This document shows positions 62,282 to 64,000 of a DNA stretch of 64,000 bases, piece by piece. A program made the position numbers and the translations under genes. The DNA comes from UBA2588 sp002339805 (GTDB lineage Bacteria; Chloroflexota; Dehalococcoidia; Lucifugimonadales; UBA3495), in contig JBJKVO010000002.1 of the NCBI GenBank assembly GCA_045562555.1, positions 173,765 to 237,764 of the forward strand, read 5' to 3'. How positions within the stretch are numbered: position 1 is the stretch's first letter; every line of letters starts with the position of its first letter. Below the pieces are notes generated by a model. That model was given only the letters and a program-made list of their open reading frames with translations, had not been told where the DNA came from and did not search any database.

Positions 62282-63856
62282 TTACGCTGACTTTATGAAG
62301 TCAGCAATTTTTTCAGCGATCATGATCACAGTGGCATGAAGCCCACCCGATCGAGGGACTTTTGGTGTGATAGATGCATCGCCAACCCAAAGCCCTGTAA
62401 TTCCTTTCACTCGACCATGTTGGTCAACCACTGACATAGGGTCAGTATCTGGTCCCATTTTACATGTGCCCGAGACATGACGTGCTGTGCCGACTGTCTG
62501 ACGGATCCATAAGTCAAGTGCCTCGTCGTTATAGAGAATGTCATCGGTAGGGCTTATACGATGGTCCACCACATTCTTGTATGAATCTGACTCCAAAAGT
62601 TCAGCTGCCATTCTAATGCCTTCTCTGACTCTTCGCGCATCATCAGGGTGTTGGAGGTAGCAGTAATTAAATAAAGGTTGGAGATTCGGGTCATCTGAGT
62701 TTAGCTTCACGTACCCTGAGCCTTCAGGGAGACCTAAAGTGACTCCAATTCTTGCAACCCTGTCAGCAGGCACATCTCCGTTCAGATATTGGGTGCGAAC
62801 CCCTTCTACTCTTTCAGAACGCTCTAGCACAACCGTGGTAGCTCGAAGCACCATGTCATTTTTCTCTTTTGAATCTTTGGATGTGTAATGCAGAAAAAAG
62901 TGACTTTTATCTATTCCTCCTGAAAGAACAACATCATCTTTGACCTTGAAAGTGACTCCTGCGTTAAGATGATTCATCAAGTTTCGTCCAACCCCTGGTA
63001 CGTCTTGGATCAAATCAATGCCGTTCTCTTTGAGGTGATCTTGTGGGCCAATGCCAGACAGCATGAGTAATTGCGGGGATCTCAGTGCCCCAGACGAAAG
63101 TACTACTTGACTTGCATTAAGCCTAAAGAGTTCACCCCCGCTTTCTGCTTCGATGCCTACTACGGCCTTATTTTCGATTATTATTTTTCTAACATATACA
63201 TCCCCTTTAACTGTTAGGTTTAGGCGATGCCTGGCAGGATTGAGATGAGTTACAGCTGTACTCATTCGTATGCCATCTAGATTATTTGTCGGCCATACTC
63301 CCACACCGGTGGCTTCTGTACCATTTGTATCTTCCACGTGGTTATATCCAGCCGCTATAAGCGCATCATGGAATGCTCTTTGAATGGGAGGCCATTCTCC
63401 AGATTGCCTTCTTCTTACCGGAATAGGACCTTCTGTACCGTGGAAGTCATCTTGAATGTCCAGATCGTGTTCGCTCTTTCTGTAGTAAGGCAGGACTTTC
63501 GGATATATCCACTCATCATTGCCCATTGAAGCCCACGCATCAAAATCTTCTGGGAGGCCTCGTTGCATGGCTTGCCCGTTTATGGAAGAACCCCCTCCGA
63601 TGACCTTACCTTGGGCAACATGGACAGTTCCTTGTTCCTCAGTCGTAATACCACTAAGGGCCCAGTTATGCTGAGAGTCTGGAGATTCTGCGAAACTGCT
63701 GTCACCATATTTGATTTCATCTGGTAGATGTTCGAAGTTAGGGTAATCGTGACCCGCTTCCAACAAAAGCACAGAAGTACTTGGTTCTTCCGACAGTCGG
63801 CTTGCTAGTATTGAACCGGCGGCTCCGCCACCTACTATTATAAAGTCGTATTTCAT
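62282..63856 (-). CDS. GMC-family oxidoreductase, paralogue 2
   Basis: 524 residues, same layout as paralogue 1 and similar along the whole length. FAD motif DFIIVGGGAAGSILASRLS, VIGGGSSINGQAMQR, and HVSGTCKMG with His460. Here the second active-site position is His507 in GGLHATVIMIAEK, the normal GMC residue. It is first in the pair, so both are likely one transcript. The 144 bases upstream contain TACGTG and CACGTA arms (63972-64000) around a short hairpin but no clear promoter. Confidence 0.9.
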   Translation of the reverse strand: MKYDFIIVGGGAAGSILASRLSEEPSTSVLLLEAGHDYPNFEHLPDEIKYGDSSFAESPDSQHNWALSGITTEEQGTVHVAQGKVIGGGSSINGQAMQRGLPEDFDAWASMGNDEWIYPKVLPYYRKSEHDLDIQDDFHGTEGPIPVRRRQSGEWPPIQRAFHDALIAAGYNHVEDTNGTEATGVGVWPTNNLDGIRMSTAVTHLNPARHRLNLTVKGDVYVRKIIIENKAVVGIEAESGGELFRLNASQVVLSSGALRSPQLLMLSGIGPQDHLKENGIDLIQDVPGVGRNLMNHLNAGVTFKVKDDVVLSGGIDKSHFFLHYTSKDSKEKNDMVLRATTVVLERSERVEGVRTQYLNGDVPADRVARIGVTLGLPEGSGYVKLNSDDPNLQPLFNYCYLQHPDDARRVREGIRMAAELLESDSYKNVVDHRISPTDDILYNDEALDLWIRQTVGTARHVSGTCKMGPDTDPMSVVDQHGRVKGITGLWVGDASITPKVPRSGGLHATVIMIAEKIADFIKSA

Positions 63857-64000
63857 AGCGATCCTATTATCCGAGTGTGCAATAATTAATTTTCGGTATT
63901 ATACCCAACAAGTTGTTTTTGTACATTGATCCTACGAGTCAATAAAAAAAACTATCTAAAACCACACTTTACGTGGCCTTTGGCACACTAAAATCACGTA

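Noticed and set aside
1..64000. CRISPR array or insertion sequence anywhere in the window
   Set aside because: No regularly spaced direct repeats of 24-40 bases with spacers, no cas-like proteins and no transposase frames.

Overview
The window looks like part of a free-living marine bacterial chromosome, most likely SAR202-type Chloroflexota (inference). Support comes from moderately AT-rich DNA, many TTG/GTG starts, and housekeeping genes packed among tandem paralogues of oxidative and catabolic families: FMN alpha-hydroxyacid oxidase, enolase superfamily, GMC flavoproteins, F420-type luciferase-like monooxygenase, MaoC hotdog proteins, SDR and MDR oxidoreductases, thiolase and many MFS/DMT/TauE exporters. 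I see no phage, plasmid, insertion sequence or CRISPR.

1-13200 is mostly accessory: the 3' end of an FMN hydroxyacid oxidase, a TPR/unknown/hydrolase operon, tRNA-Val, a minus-strand operon of EamA transporter, mandelate-racemase-like enzyme and three consecutive TauE/SafE exporters, two overlapping MaoC-like genes (the second frameshifted), two MFS exporters, a large hydrolase, and tRNA-Arg and tRNA-Leu genes. 13300-18000 holds hflX, a chimeric beta-propeller lipoprotein gene and tenA. The lipoprotein gene starts in a diverged second copy of the tenA promoter and tenA N-terminus and carries a near-identical 77-codon tandem repeat.

18000-27700 is core metabolism: dapL-dapF (diaminopimelate), miaA, tpiA, an archaeal-type phosphoglycerate mutase, pgk, a polyprenyl-synthase-like protein with eroded metal motifs, tsaC/yrdC and guaA. 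27800-33300 holds single accessory enzymes. Purine synthesis follows in two blocks: purD, purE, purK, a HAD phosphatase, purB, purC, a DUF3105 protein and purS (33400-40800), and purF-purM-purH on the minus strand (52700-56800). purL, purQ, purN and purA are not present here. Between the blocks are minCDE, a thiolase with a fused HMG-CoA-synthase-like/DUF35 protein, ctpA, smpB and a gamma carbonic anhydrase.

56800-60420 is the conserved rpmH-rnpA-yidD-yidC-khpB cluster. Here it contains a PQQ-type propeller lipoprotein, and yidC overlaps khpB by about 104 nt out of frame. dnaA is absent. The window ends with tRNA-Leu(CAA) and two tandem GMC oxidoreductases that differ at a predicted active-site residue.

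The strongest leads are the tenA-derived chimeric lipoprotein locus, the yidC/khpB overlap, the cysteine-less HMGCS-DUF35 fusion beside a thiolase, and the three adjacent TauE genes. All identities rest on reading motifs by eye; no database search was run.
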